Below the pieces are notes generated by a model. It was given only the letters and a program-made list of their open reading frames with translations, was not told the DNA's origin and ran no database searches. The position numbers and the translations under genes are program-made. A DNA stretch of 64,000 nt from Aphanomyces cochlioides (taxonomy: Eukaryota > Oomycota > Saprolegniomycetes > Saprolegniales > Verrucalvaceae), in assembly GCA_019828595.1 (NCBI GenBank), contig JAHQRK010000014.1, positions 1,550,001 through 1,614,000 of the forward strand, written 5' to 3'. Below, in pieces: positions 32,546-43,900 of the stretch (the stretch's first letter is position 1; each line of letters begins with the position of its first letter).

Positions 32546-35058
32546 ATGTCACTGGAAGACATGGGAATTGAATTTGAATTTGAAATGGACACGGATGCAT
32601 TGTCACGCGCGTACTTTGAATGCGCAGGTACAGAGCAACTGAAAACACTTCAAAGAGTCTAAAGCTATGACATCACAGCGGAAGGCAACATTGAGACGCT
32701 TCGACTCCTGCTCAGTAATGACATACATAATGAACTGCTGAATTCCGTCGACGTCGACGGATTCTCCGCATTGATGATTGCAGCAGGTGACTTAATGAAA
32801 TTTGAACTCGCTTTGATGTGTTTGTAGCTGAAGGCAATCGAGACATCGTACTGGAACTGCTACGACGCAATGCAGACGCCAACTTGCGTACATTTGAGCT
32901 CAAGAGTGCGGCGCTTCACTTCGCAGCCAAGGTATTTGATTAGCGATTTATTGTTGCATCAGCTCACTGTCTCGTAGAACGGCGATCCTTTGATCGTGGA
33001 AGAAATGTGCAAGCATACCAAGCAGATCGACTTTTGGAACATCAATGCAGGTTCGTTCATTCATCACTTATGCAGTGATCATTGTCATCATGCAGATACG
33101 CCGCTCGTTTGGGCTTGTATCGAAGGTCGGGATGAGGCCGTGGCCATCTTGCTCAAACATGGCGCTGATCCTCGCGTAACTAACCATTACGGAGCCACTA
33201 CTCTCATGTGCGCGACCATGATTGGCGAAGAGACGGATGAAGACAGCGACGCCGCTCGTCGCAACATTGTAAACATGCTGTTGGCCAAGTCAGTCTCTGG
33301 TTCTGGACTTGTCTCGCTCATTTCTCTCCTTCTAGGTGTCCCGAGCTAGTAAATGCACAAGATCGCGATGGAAGTACGGCAATGCACTTGGCAGCATCTT
33401 GTGGTTACTTGCAATGCTGCCAAGCACTTTTAGCCGGTGGCGCAGACATCACTCTGCGCAATGCCGTGGGCCAAACACCTCTAGAAGTATGAAACAAGTG
33501 TTTCCCGGAACTTATTCTGGTTGACAGGAAGCAGAGCAAACGGGATGCGATGGCAGCGACGTGTGTGTTGCTTTCCTCAAGACTCGGTGGGCACAACTCG
33601 AAGACGAAGTGAATGCTCGAATGCGCACCATGCTTGAGATGGAAGCAGATTCGTCAAGTATATTGACATCCTCGTCGTCGAAAGCGTCCAAGAAGAAAAA
33701 GAAGCAAAAAAAAGCCGCAAAGAAGAAGAAAGCAGCAGCGTCGACACCCGTGGCAGCTTCAACGCCACGTGTCGTTCCAGACGACGAAGATTCGGATATC
33801 TCTGACGATGACGACGGTTCGCCAGGTCACGCAGCAGCGCCAGAAGGAGTCAAAGCGAAGCCTGCTCCACAACACACGTACGACAGTTGCTTGTCATCCA
33901 AAAGCCTCAACAACATGATTGTAGAGAAATGCAAGACGAGGATGCATCTGCGTGGACGACTGTTGGCCGCAAACCAGATCGTAAGCACGAAAACGGAGCC
34001 ATCAAAGACATCGCGGCTCCGTCTACAACTGCGCCTTCTGCCGTGAATAAAGTTGCAGCAGAAACTGAAGTGCAATTACCAGACAGTAGCCTCGAGCCGC
34101 ACAAGGAACAGCTCCAACCGCAAAAGCCGCAGCTACAACCACAACAACAGCAGTCGGCAACAAAGAACCCTCCGGTCTTACCTCCCCCCAGCACAGTGGT
34201 GGCACCTCCTGTCGAGGAAACCATCGTTACCAAAGCACCCGAGAATGTTTCAACAGCGACACCATTATCCATTTTCATTCCCCCGTCACCACAACCATCT
34301 ACTTCATCTCCTCTGCCTTCACGCGTTATTTCGTCAGCGATTCCATTCCTTCAACATCGACCTGTACGTTATTCCTCCTAGATAAATCCATGCTGACTGT
34401 CATTTAGGCCAGCCGTGTCGTGTTGAATGAACGACGGGGTAATTATCGCCGTCCAATCAAGCCGACCAAATTGGGATGGCTCGATCGTCTGGATGAAAAT
34501 GTTCGGGAAGCGTTGGCCATGCTCGCTTGTGGCCAATGCGGCGACTGGATCAACGACAATGTCCAGTGTCCTCAATGCCAACAACTGTACTGTGCCCGCT
34601 GTGTTACCTCATTGTACGTCATCTTCTTCATTACGTCGTCGATTCATTTCCACGAGTGTAGATGCAGTCGCTGTGGGTTGCATTTGTCGCCACTCCAGCT
34701 CAAACACAACGTCTTGGCTCAACAGCAAGCTGCTTGCATGGGTTTGGTCAAACTTTCAGAAGAGCCCAAGGCATCGCTTAATTCGTTGACGCAGCAAATC
34801 TACAGCCAGCATCCGTTGGCCGAAGAAGTCGCGTTGAGTCCCGTTGGGTTGATTCCAGGGAGCGATTTGACCACCTACAGTATGGCGCAATTAGACGTCC
34901 TGGAAGAATTGCATCATATAGCATTGAGACAGCTCAACGCGGCGCGTGTGGCTTGGGCTCGAGCGCAAGAACGCATCAAGTTCGAGCAAGAGCTGAAGCA
35001 GCACGTCTATCTGCAGAGCTTTCCGTCGAGCTTGGACACTGACGAAGATGCATTATAG
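32546..35058 (+). CDS. Ankyrin-repeat protein with C-terminal Cys4-pair zinc ribbon
   Basis: Ten exons: 32546-32627, 32679-32786, 32828-32931, 32978-33050, 33096-33288, 33336-33486, 33528-33877, 33925-34363, 34408-34613 and 34662-35058; all phases agree, 700 residues. The first 310 residues form about six ankyrin repeats (AAEGNIETLRLLL, AAEGNRDIVLELL, DTPLVWACIEGRDEAVAILL, STAMHLAASCGYLQCCQALL, GQTPLE). A Lys/Ala-rich coil, an acidic region and the SAWTTVGRKP motif follow, then a long Pro/Gln/Thr-rich linker. The C-terminal part has CGQC, CPQC, CARC and CSRC pairs, a zinc-binding module. No named orthologue was recognised; ankyrin plus zinc ribbon suggests a scaffold or RNA-associated adaptor. 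It is convergent with the PH-domain gene, stops 36 bp apart. Confidence 0.72.
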
Positions 35059-35094
35059 AAGTGAGACAACTTTTAATCTATTACAATGTCGAAG

Positions 35095-37089
35095 TTACTT
35101 AGCGTGGCACAGAGTGGATGAATTGGCTGGTGACGAAGCTTGTGACGAAGTGTGAGACGAACCTGTCGATGACGTTGACGAGGATGGCAGTCGGTCTGGA
35201 GAGTCCCGTGGCAGGCTTGGGTATCTCTCCAGAGCTACTGGAGACGACGGTGCAGAGGATGACAAAGATGACGACGGTGAGGCAACTGGCGCAGCACCAG
35301 GATATCGCTCGAGATCAAAGGTTTGGTTCTGCAGTTGCATGTTGCGGGCATGGTATTCATAAGCTTCTTGGAGCTTGCGCACGCCGCGTTCGGCTTTCAT
35401 GCGCTTGGCCTCGCGCGCTCGGTCTCGCATTTTGTTCAATAAATACCTAGACAAGCAATAGAGAGTTAATCGCGAAGTTTTCAGCACAGGATGTACCGAA
35501 AGGCAATGACAACGTAGTCGCGTTCGCTCTCAGAAACCAACTCGAGGTCAAGCGTTCGTGTCGCCGTGACGAGCGACACGCAATGCTTTGGATTGGATTT
35601 CTGTGGCAATCGTTGAAACACTGCCGTGCCATGGCCGAGTCGAATTTCAATGACTTCTTGAAGCAAGACGGCGCCACCACTCTTGCCTTTCCACGTGATC
35701 TCGCCGTACTTGTCAACATTGAGCTGTGTCTTGTGCGGTTTCCCACGCCGCCCGTGCTTGAAGACAGTCATGGAGCCCAATTTCTTCATGATGGTGGTCT
35801 CAACGTGCGCACTCGCCTTCTTTTCGTTCTCGTGCGCTTGTGCCACCATACGTTCAATGCTACGACGCAGCCAGTCGCACTGTTGGCGGCTGGACGTGAC
35901 GACGTCGAGCGTCCGTGTGGGTGTGATAAGCGAGAGACAGCAAGCTGGGTCAAGTTGGCTCTTGGAGTCTTTCACGGCTTTGCGAAACACTTCTGACTTA
36001 ATGCCTGATTCGATCGCAATGACTGTCGACAGTGCGATGTTCTTTTGCTTCTGCTGTTGAAGCATCGAAGTCAAATGATGGCCGAGCTTGGGTGTCCATC
36101 GAATGGAGTCGGCGTGCTCTACTTGGAGCTGCGTCGTGTGCGGCTTCCCCTTACGACCGTATTTGAGCACTGTCATGCCTGACACGCACTGCACAGCGAT
36201 ACGGAAATCCGTAAGTTTGCGTCCAAGTTGCTCCCGAAGCGCTTGCTGCACGGCATTTCGCCGCGCGGCTTCAATAATAATGTACTGGCAGATGAGCCAC
36301 CGCAGTGAATTGGCTTCAAGAGCTACAAGAACAGGTTTAGCGATCATTTATAGCAAAGGAGCACGAACTTGTGAGTTGTTTGCGCCGCGCGCCATATGAA
36401 ACGTAGGAGAAATAGGCTGGAGACCATTTGCACGAAGCGCAATCGATCACATTCGCGCGGATCAACGACCGGACAAAAGCAGAACTGCCGCGTCCTTGCA
36501 AGAGTTTTCGAGGGTCTGGCATGAAGTCTCGAACAAAGACAAAGCGATTCGGATCGGAATTTGCCAATTCATTCTCAGTGTCGCTGTCGTCGTCATTTTC
36601 TTGAAGTCTGCGAGTATTTATGACAATCGCAAGACTAGATGTGGGAACTTTGGGCGAGAGACCCTGGGACACATTTGAGCTGGAGCGTGAGCTTGTGCTT
36701 TGCGTCGATCGTGAGGAGTTGTCGCGACTGTGATAACCCGGCGACTCGTCAAACAGTGTGACGGCTTTGTTACCGATGCTCCGAAGGCTGTTTTTGAGAT
36801 TTGCAATCGTTCTGCTTTCTTTCTTTGGTTGTTTCTCAAGAAGTGGAATCGGGCTTCCCAAGCTCGGTTTGATCGTATCGTCAACATACACGAGGGGCGA
36901 CTTGACACTCATCGAAGAAGATGGAGATGATAATGGCGATGACAAGGAACGCCGCTTCTCTTGACCGGACGAGTGGCGTCGAAACACACTCAGCAATGTC
37001 TTGGTCACGTCTGAAATGGTGATCCTCAAGCAACGAAACGACAATCAACCTACAAATAGCGCGAGAACCTTCTCAACAGATCTCGTCAT
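35095..37089 (-). CDS. Tandem PH-like domain protein
   Basis: Four exons: 37089-37050, 37010-36369, 36322-35497 and 35446-35095; introns 39, 46 and 50 nt; 619 residues. The first exon, MTRSVEKVLALFV, was recovered because a 39-nt intron connects it in phase; no ATG opens the second exon before residue 45. A Ser-rich, basic N-terminal half is followed by two copies of a PH/PLC-type module: GMTVLKYGRKGKPHTTQLQV...LITPTRTLDVVTSS, and SMTVFKHGRRGKPHKTQLNV...LVTATRTLDLELVSESERDYVVIAFR. The C-terminus is a basic coil and a Ser/Pro-rich tail. Such modules bind phosphoinositides or protein partners at membranes. The two domains are clearly internal duplicates. Confidence 0.75.
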
Positions 37090-38112
37090 CTCATCCCATA
37101 CCTTTCGAATCACGCGCAATCGGTGATTCCTGCACACTTGTGCTCCTTCCTTGACTTCTCGACCTGGAAGCTCGCCTCGTCTGTCCAGACACTGGATGTC
37201 CCATGTGGTCTCGGGCATGTGGAAAGCCGACTAATCTATCACTTTATGGCCAATATTGCACCCACAGGTGCAGGTCTCGCAGTCGAATCCCACTATGATA
37301 ATATATTGATAGATTTGTTGAACATAAGCGTTAAACTGATAGATTGCTGTATCTGAGAAGCAGGAAGTGCTAGACCCGGTCATTTGATTGGATAAAACTA
37401 TAAAAAGAGTATTGGTCACCATTAACTAAAGCAGCCTAGAAGGGGACAAGAAAACAGCTAACGCTTGTACAAGAAGAGGATAGAAGCCCTTAAATGCGTG
37501 TTAATTGAAGAGAGCAGACGTGCGCTGAAACCTGCGTTTCCAACGCTCAACATTGGCCTGGTTTGACAAGTGTGATAGAGAATTACCTTGAATAAGTTCA
37601 GTATGTATGATGTTCAGTGCCTGAAAATCGTACTGTACTTGCAAAAGACACTACGTGACATCGCAGCCGCTTGGATTACAAGTGTGTCGAACTCACGAAT
37701 AAATCGCCTTCACACTACCAGTGCTCTATAAAGGCAAACCATGCCAGCCTAATCTTGTGCGCACCTCTTTCTAACTACAATGCAGCTGGAATATGTGAAA
37801 CAAGATGGCAACAATGTCACAATAGCTCATTTGAATAGTTTTCATTGGTTAAATATTGAAATAATTGGCCAATCATAATATGTTTTGATTAATTTATAGT
37901 CAATCCAATTAAAGTATTATTATAACCAATCCATATTCTATAAAGGCGACTTATCCTCAATTTGAAGTTTAATTGGTGGTATATTAATAGTATTGAATTA
38001 ATTTAAACCAATTATTTATTTCTATATTTTGCGAATTAAATCTGATTATTGTATATTATTTTAGCCAATGGGAATAAATCATTAGATTGACCGCACAATT
38101 CTTTCTCCCAAC
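37090..38112. other. Intergenic region upstream of RPN11, rich in CCAAT boxes
   Basis: About 1 kb between divergent genes, with no coding signal. The part from 37844 to 38069 holds eight CCAAT/ATTGG pentamers, described separately. The 5' part (37100-37800) shows nothing recognisable. Confidence 0.45.
37844..38069. promoter_or_regulatory. Cluster of eight CCAAT/ATTGG boxes before the RPN11 gene
   Basis: ATTGG at 37844, 37864 and 37972; CCAAT at 37869, 37905, 37926, 38008 and 38065. Positions 37864-37873 form the perfect palindrome ATTGGCCAAT. The cluster ends 44 bp before the ATG at 38113. NF-Y-like binding is an inference. Confidence 0.5.
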
Positions 38113-39051
38113 ATGGATCGGCTTCAGCGCTTGTTCGGCAATCTTCCTGGCATGCAAGGCCATGGCATGGGCGGTGCCAACGACGGCCCAGCTGTTGATA
38201 CAGCTGAGAAAGTTCACATTTCATCCCTCGCATTGCTCAAGATGCTCAAGCACGGCCGTGCGGGTGTGCCGATGGAAGTCATGGGGCTCATGCTCGGCGA
38301 ATTCGTTGATGATTACACGGTCGTTTGCCTCGATGTGTTTGCCATGCCCCAGAGCGGAACAGGTGTGAGTGTCGAAGCAGTGGATCCAGTCTTTCAAACC
38401 AAGATGTTGGATATGTTGAAGCAAACGGGCCGGGCTGAAATGGTCGTGGGATGGTATCACAGTCACCCTGGTTTTGGCTGCTGGTTGAGTGGTGTTGACA
38501 TCAACACGCAGCAGTCGTTCGAAGCATTGAATGCTCGTGCTGTGAGTATTGTCGTCGACCCGATCCAGTCGGTGAAAGGCAAAGTCGTGATTGACGCTTT
38601 TCGCTTGATCAATCCTCAATTGATGATGTTGGGCCAAGAACCTCGCCAGACGACGTCCAACATTGGCCACTTGAACAAACCCAGCATCCAAGCTTTGATC
38701 CACGGGTTGAATCGACATTATTACTCGATCGCGATCGACTACCGAAAGAACGAACTCGAAGAACAAATGCTCATGAATTTGCACAAGAATACCTGGAGCG
38801 ACGGTCTCGTTCTCACCGAATTCGAAGCGCATTCGGCCAAGAACGAAGAAATCGTCGAGTCAATGCTCAAACTCACGAAACAATACAACGAGCGCGTGCA
38901 AGAGGAAGAAGAAAAGACGGCAGACGAGCTTATCGTATCGAACGTTGGCAAAGTCGATCCAAAGAAGCATTTGGAATCCGACGTGTACGATCTCATGGCA
39001 CTCAACACGGTGCAATGCTTGGGCGCCATGTTGGACACGATTGTCTTTTAA
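38113..39051 (+). CDS. PSMD14: 26S proteasome lid deubiquitinase RPN11 (PSMD14)
   Basis: Single-exon frame of 312 residues, the usual RPN11 length. The MPN+/JAMM metalloprotease domain is complete: Glu in [13 protein letters not shown], then [15 protein letters not shown] carrying the zinc ligands HxH...D, including the Cys next to the active site. The C-terminal part, with the RPN8-interacting helices, is present and ends LDTIVF. It removes ubiquitin chains en bloc during substrate translocation at the proteasome. It has a CCAAT-rich upstream region and is followed by enkurin on the same strand. Confidence 0.97.
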   Translation: MDRLQRLFGNLPGMQGHGMGGANDGPAVDTAEKVHISSLALLKMLKHGRAGVPMEVMGLMLGEFVDDYTVVCLDVFAMPQSGTGVSVEAVDPVFQTKMLDMLKQTGRAEMVVGWYHSHPGFGCWLSGVDINTQQSFEALNARAVSIVVDPIQSVKGKVVIDAFRLINPQLMMLGQEPRQTTSNIGHLNKPSIQALIHGLNRHYYSIAIDYRKNELEEQMLMNLHKNTWSDGLVLTEFEAHSAKNEEIVESMLKLTKQYNERVQEEEEKTADELIVSNVGKVDPKKHLESDVYDLMALNTVQCLGAMLDTIVF

Positions 39052-39192
39052 CTCGTCAACTTGAACACCTCCTCTTCTTCCTTTCCTTTCTCTGTGCTCG
39101 AGCTATTCTTAGCCTTCCTTTCATGCGTTGAACAGGTTCTGGACTAAAATTAGCCTACTAGTGCATTGGGCTTGAATCATTGCGAGCAAAGC

Positions 39193-40035
39193 ATGCAGCG
39201 GGAAGAGTGCATCTACAACCTCATTCCGAAGGTCGTCGTAGTGCCTGAGAAGCCCAAGCGGTATACATCCACGCACGATCCAAACACAGAGCCGACAGCG
39301 TCAACGTTTGGACTCCATGGAAAGACCAAGCTTATTGGGTCCAATCTCGGTGAATGCAAGCCTCGGACACCGCCACAAGCGACAAAGACGTTTGGCAAAC
39401 TCCCCGAGAAGCCCGACCCGAAAGACTTCACAAAGAAACAGTCGAAATGCAAGATGCCGCCGTCCAAGCGTAAGCTCCTCCTTCTCCTACTTGGCTAAGT
39501 GTCATGTCTAGCGACCAAGTTCACCTACGAGGGCGCGAAGAAACCCGCCGTCGTCAAAGTAGATGAAAAGCCAGTGATGGGATTGAAGACGTCCAAGAAT
39601 TTTGTCACGGCGAATGCCGTCGAAGCGATCTTGGACGTGCCTGGAGCGAGAGCCCGCGTCAAGCAAGTGCCGCCCGTATATCGTGACAAGCCCGACTATG
39701 GCCAAGTGCCCGAGTACTTGAAGGAAGTGAAGCAGGAAATAGAGCAAGAGAACGACATGATTGAAGAGTTTGTCCGACAAAACAAGAACGTCTTGGCGGA
39801 TCAAGAGCCCAAAGTCGACGTGATGGACGAAACGGAGCGGCTCCAGTTGATTGATGCGCTCAAGGCGAAATGGGACCACGTGAATGCGAAGTATCAAAAG
39901 CTCTGCCACAACGTGTCGTTTGACACGCAAGGCAAAGTCCGACGAAAGGAAACGCTCGAGAAGGAGCTCACTCAGTTGGAGAAAGACATCCAAACTCTCT
40001 CGAGAGGTCCCGTCGCGGTCCACCAAGACGATTAA
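39193..40035 (+). CDS. ENKUR: Enkurin, ciliary TRP-channel/calmodulin adaptor and axonemal protein
   Basis: Two exons, 39193-39469 and 39512-40035, with a 42-nt intron that is not in frame with a stop only at its end; 266 residues, close to the 256 of human enkurin. It aligns from the N-terminus (ECIYNLIP, PKRYTS, KDFTKKQSK) through the PxKPAVxxxDEKPVMGLKTSKNF segment to the enkurin domain (DYGQVPEYLKEVKQEI, LIDALKAKWDHVNAKYQKL). The start is ATG 39193; the open frame before it begins with TTG. In animals it is part of the axonemal microtubule-inner/adapter network; here likely a zoospore flagellum protein. It is convergent with an HPP gene, stops 18 bp apart. Confidence 0.93.
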
Positions 40036-40053
40036 AGATCAAATAGAGCTTTC

Positions 40054-40877
40054 TTATGACTTGTACAACCAGTAGCGTGGATATTGCCGATGGATGTTGT
40101 TGAGCACGACGCTGACCAGGACGAGGATGCAGCTCCCCGTGAAGACGGGCATAACGACGTACATGTAGCCGAGGTCTTCAATGTCTGACCCTGAAATGAC
40201 AGCAATCAGCGCCGAAGCGCCGCCTGGAGGATGCACTGTGTCTGTCAATTCCATCACGACAAGAGAAAGCGATACAGCCAGCGCGCAACTAAGCCACATG
40301 TAGTCGTCCCCAAGCCCACGGAAGATTTTAAACACGGTGACACCAATCGTCGACGAGAGCACATTGCCCACGATGACATTCTACAAACCAGCTTCACGTT
40401 AGATGCACCAAAGGGAAAGGGGGGCGTACTCGAGGTTGTGCGAGAGGCGATTGTAGTGCTCCATAGGTCAAGATGGCTGTAGCACCAAAGGAACCGATGA
40501 TAGCCGTCACCTACAACCTCAAGAAGTTGACGAAAGATTGTGGTGTGGAAGCGTACCTTGACTCCAGAAGCATACGTTGAATGAAGATTGTACTGGAGGG
40601 CGGCGAGGATAGCAATGCCGCAAAAGCTGCTAATGAAAGACCAAAGCGTGACTTTGACGGACTTGCGACGGCGAGATTCATCCAGCGACGTAGCTGATCG
40701 AAGCGCAGGTTCAACTGCAAACGGACGAAAGGTTGGGTTGACCTCAGGCGGAGTCTCGACGCCTCGGAATCTGCGCAAGTAGTCGCCCAGGACGTTTTTG
40801 GTTGGCCCTGGCTTGGTTTCAGCATCCAAAGTGGCGGTCGTCGCCGTGCCAGGAGTCTCGACGGCCACGAATTGCAT
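40054..40877 (-). CDS. HPP-family membrane protein, copy A
   Basis: Three exons: 40877-40557, 40510-40430 and 40380-40054; introns 46 and 49 nt; 242 residues. The soluble N-terminus is followed by four membrane segments: SFISSFCGIAILAALQYNL, AIIGSFGATAILTYGAL, then WLSCALAVSLSLVVMEL and the last TM near the C-terminus. The defining HPP motif is present in TVHPPGGASALIAV. Bacterial and plant HPP proteins are implicated in nitrite transport into chloroplasts; in oomycetes the transport substrate is not established. The start is ATG 40877 (the frame extends upstream only by TTG). A shorter paralogue is at 49598-50328. Confidence 0.85.
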
Positions 40878-41997
40878 AGTCACGCTGGAGGTTGTCGAGG
40901 TCAAGTCCCGGATTGGCCGTAAGTTACAGCATGGTGCGACAAAAGAATCAAAAGAATTCCATCACATCTGTGACAAAACTTAAAATATTACCAATTTCAA
41001 CCAATCCAAATGCAAAATTTCAAATTTTTTGACGATATTCGATTTTGATTGGCCCAAATATTTGAAAAAGTCGGGAAATTACAATAGAGCTTTGCTATTT
41101 TTTGTCCATTTTCATGTGGAATTTGATACAGAATAACACAAAAGTTCAAGATATCATCTCCCCAAGCACATCGCGCGACACTGTGGAGAGCCCTCACCCG
41201 CGCTTGGATATGCCTTGGGAACCACGACAGATCGAATTGACAGTTCTGTCGGTTCCCCTGACCGAGCTTCGGCAAGTGTGTACTCGATGGCATGACGAAG
41301 GTAGACTTCTCGCGACAACACTGGGCTTTGCACTGACCAAAGAGACATGTAGGGTTTGCGCAGGAATTGCGAACTTTAAATTCAACGGAGATGACTCTAT
41401 GATGTAAGCGTCGAGATGAGACGACGATGAGAGTGCATTCCGGCCATACCGTCCGTTTGGGCACGGCGAAAGCGAGCTCCCTCAATTTTGCGAATTTCGA
41501 TCTGAAATTTTGAGGCTACATTTGACATAATAAAAAAACTCTGTAGCCAAAAAATCTCGGGCATCCAATGAGAAATGGCAAAGATAAACGGGATGCAACA
41601 AGCCGAAGTTTGTGACACTTCGGGGAAAATGTCATGAAAATATACTGACAAAGTACCACTGTAGTATAAAATATGGAAGGAATTGCTGTATTGCAATGCA
41701 ATTGCAATAGTATTTTATGGGCCATTTTTGACCACCATAATCATCTTTCTTGGTAGTCGTGGACTGAAGTAGAAAGTAAACATGATTTAATGAGTCTAGC
41801 CTGGTGCAGTAATGGTTCTGAGCAAAAACCAAGGCAAATCAGGTCAATTAATTTATCCGGACATACGGATAAAGATTTTACCCTTTCTTCAAATTTTCTC
41901 ATGCAAATTGCCAAAGCTCTAACCCTACCCGCACTCTTGAAATCACAGTTTTATCGAGTTAGTTTTTTTGCCAAAATAAGAGCCCAATATGCGAGTA
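40878..41997. other. Intergenic region left of the pogo-like transposon
   Basis: No gene is supported; open frames of up to 162 codons on the minus strand lack motifs and lie in compositionally mixed, partly AT-rich DNA. CCAAT elements occur near 40990-41010, and a degenerate TTATCCGGA-type element near 41853. Confidence 0.4.
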
Positions 41998-42109
41998 CAG
42001 TAGGATCCCGCTAATCTGCGATTTCTAAACTGCGATGTGCTGTCTAATCTGCGATGATCAAAGTCCCGCACCCATGGATCAACCTTCGTGATCAAACATA
42101 AAGAGTATA

Positions 42110-43837
42110 TCAATTCGCATCATTAAAGCCTACATCGAACAAAGTCATTTGCTTTCTTCGCCGCATTTTGGAGCCATTGTACTCAGAATTCACTTGTCGA
42201 AGTTTGAAAATGACTGCATCGAACAACGGTCGCAACTCATCCATGTAATTTCGAGACTCATCGTCGCAATCGAATTTGTAAAGATCGTCAACAACGTCAA
42301 CCACATTGCTGCATGCTCTGGCGAAAGCATCGTTGGGAAGAGGTCTAAGTTGAGGATCTTCCTTTGTTTCTTCCTCGTCACTCTCATCGTCGGCATTGAT
42401 TTTCAAAAACGACATCACATCGTCAACTTGGTCCAATTCATTGAGAATAGCCTCATTCATCATCTCGCTGTCATCGTCGTCATTATGAACATACGACTCA
42501 ATCTCCGAGTGGCTAGTTTTGATGTTGCAAGCTGCAAGTAGATCAACCATGTTCGAGATGACATTATCGTCGATCTCGTCTTCTTGACTGCAAACATCAA
42601 AGAGCTCGGTCTTCTTGAAGCAATTGGATATCGAGCACGCAGTCACTTCATTCCAAACACTCACGACATAATTGGCTGCATCAAGTAGTGTTGCAGGTCG
42701 ACCCATTTCCACACCAACTGTCCCTCGACGTCGTGTTAAAGCAATACGATGTGTAAGGGCTTGTTCCTCGGGGGTAGCATCGTAAAAGGATAGAACCTTT
42801 GACAAGTACAGGTACTTGTATCTCTTTTTGAGAGCCGCAATGATCCCCATATCACAAGGTTGCTTCCATGAACTGCAATTTGGAGGCAAAAAGACAACTC
42901 TGACGCCATCAGACTCTAGATATGGGGGATGCGATGGAGCATTGTCCATGATCAGCAAGACATTCCTGACTGTTCGCTTTCTAATTTCTGGGACAAAAAC
43001 TTTATTGAACCAAGCAACACACAAGCCAGTGTCCATCCATGCATTTCTTTGGCTGAAGTAAGGTAGAGGCCACTTGGACCCGTGTACGCATGCTGGCGTT
43101 GCAAACTTCCCAATCATCGTGCATGGAATCTTGTGGGAACCTGTTGCATTAGCGCAAACGACCAACGTCACACGGTCTTTACTCTTTTTCTCGCCTCTGG
43201 CTGTGGCAACATCTTCATTGGGTAACAGAAGAGAATATCGTGGCAGTAGTCTGTAGAATAGACCAGTCTCGTCCATGTTATAGACACATTCAGGGTTGTA
43301 CAATGCAATGATTTCCATGAGACTATCCAGGGCTTGGAGGAGTAAGGGGTCGTTCTTGTCGACTTCGCCACCTTCACCATGCAACATTGCAATTTTCAAT
43401 CCAAACCTCATTCGAAACTTCAGCATCCATTGAGATGATGCCTTAAAGTCTGTCAAACCCATTGATTTTGCAACGTCCAGAGCTCTCAAACGAACCAAAC
43501 CAGGAGTAACTGGGCGTTTGGCCTCTCGCAAGACTCGTATCCATGACATTAGAGACTTCTCAAGGTCTCCATACTTTGCGTTGACTATACGAAAGGTAGA
43601 TTCACGTGCTGTCGGCTTCATAAGACCAATGTGTTGCTTGTATTTGTCTCTGTTTGCCCAAGTTTGGCGTATTGCGCTTTCACTCACCCCATATTTGCGA
43701 GCAAGTTCTGTCTTTTTTGGTGGAAGAACGGACTCAAGGCTCTGTATGATTTCAAGCTTTGCGTCGGCGCTGAGTCGATTTGATCTCGTGTCTTTGGGTA
43801 ATTGCTTCTTCTTACTCTTCGTGTGAGTTGGCGACAT
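42110..43837 (-). CDS. Pogo/Tigger (CENP-B-like) transposase
   Basis: Intact 575-residue frame from ATG 43837. The N-terminus has a psq-type helix-turn-helix (SADAKLEIIQSL...KKTELARKYGVSESAIRQTW) followed by a CENP-B/HTH region (residues 70-155). The DDE/DDD catalytic core is readable: first Asp in VYNMDETGLFYR, second in LLIMDNAPSH, third in the SSWKQPCDMGII motif, in which QPxD is typical of Tigger/Jerky proteins. An acidic C-terminal tail follows. The absence of stops together with near-perfect terminal repeats suggests recent activity. The start codon lies inside a 38-bp tandem duplication. Confidence 0.92.
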   Translation of the reverse strand: MSPTHTKSKKKQLPKDTRSNRLSADAKLEIIQSLESVLPPKKTELARKYGVSESAIRQTWANRDKYKQHIGLMKPTARESTFRIVNAKYGDLEKSLMSWIRVLREAKRPVTPGLVRLRALDVAKSMGLTDFKASSQWMLKFRMRFGLKIAMLHGEGGEVDKNDPLLLQALDSLMEIIALYNPECVYNMDETGLFYRLLPRYSLLLPNEDVATARGEKKSKDRVTLVVCANATGSHKIPCTMIGKFATPACVHGSKWPLPYFSQRNAWMDTGLCVAWFNKVFVPEIRKRTVRNVLLIMDNAPSHPPYLESDGVRVVFLPPNCSSWKQPCDMGIIAALKKRYKYLYLSKVLSFYDATPEEQALTHRIALTRRRGTVGVEMGRPATLLDAANYVVSVWNEVTACSISNCFKKTELFDVCSQEDEIDDNVISNMVDLLAACNIKTSHSEIESYVHNDDDDSEMMNEAILNELDQVDDVMSFLKINADDESDEEETKEDPQLRPLPNDAFARACSNVVDVVDDLYKFDCDDESRNYMDELRPLFDAVIFKLRQVNSEYNGSKMRRRKQMTLFDVGFNDAN

Positions 43838-43900
43838 CGATATTAAGAATATGAACGTCCTTGAGTTGGCGACATCGATATTAAGAATATGAACGTCCTT
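43825..43900. repeat. Two exact tandem copies of a 38-bp unit over the transposase start
   Basis: 43825-43862 and 43863-43900 are identical (unit begins GAGTTGGCGACATCGATATT). The first unit carries the transposase start codon on the minus strand, so the second unit provides an equivalent duplicated start context upstream. Confidence 0.9.

Noticed and set aside
41102..41485. Possible small genes on either strand left of the pogo element
   Set aside because: The frames overlap each other, contain no recognisable motif and lack plausible start contexts or splice partners.
43825..43900. CRISPR-like repeat
   Set aside because: Only two directly abutting 38-bp copies exist, with no spacers, inside a eukaryotic transposon; it is a tandem duplication.
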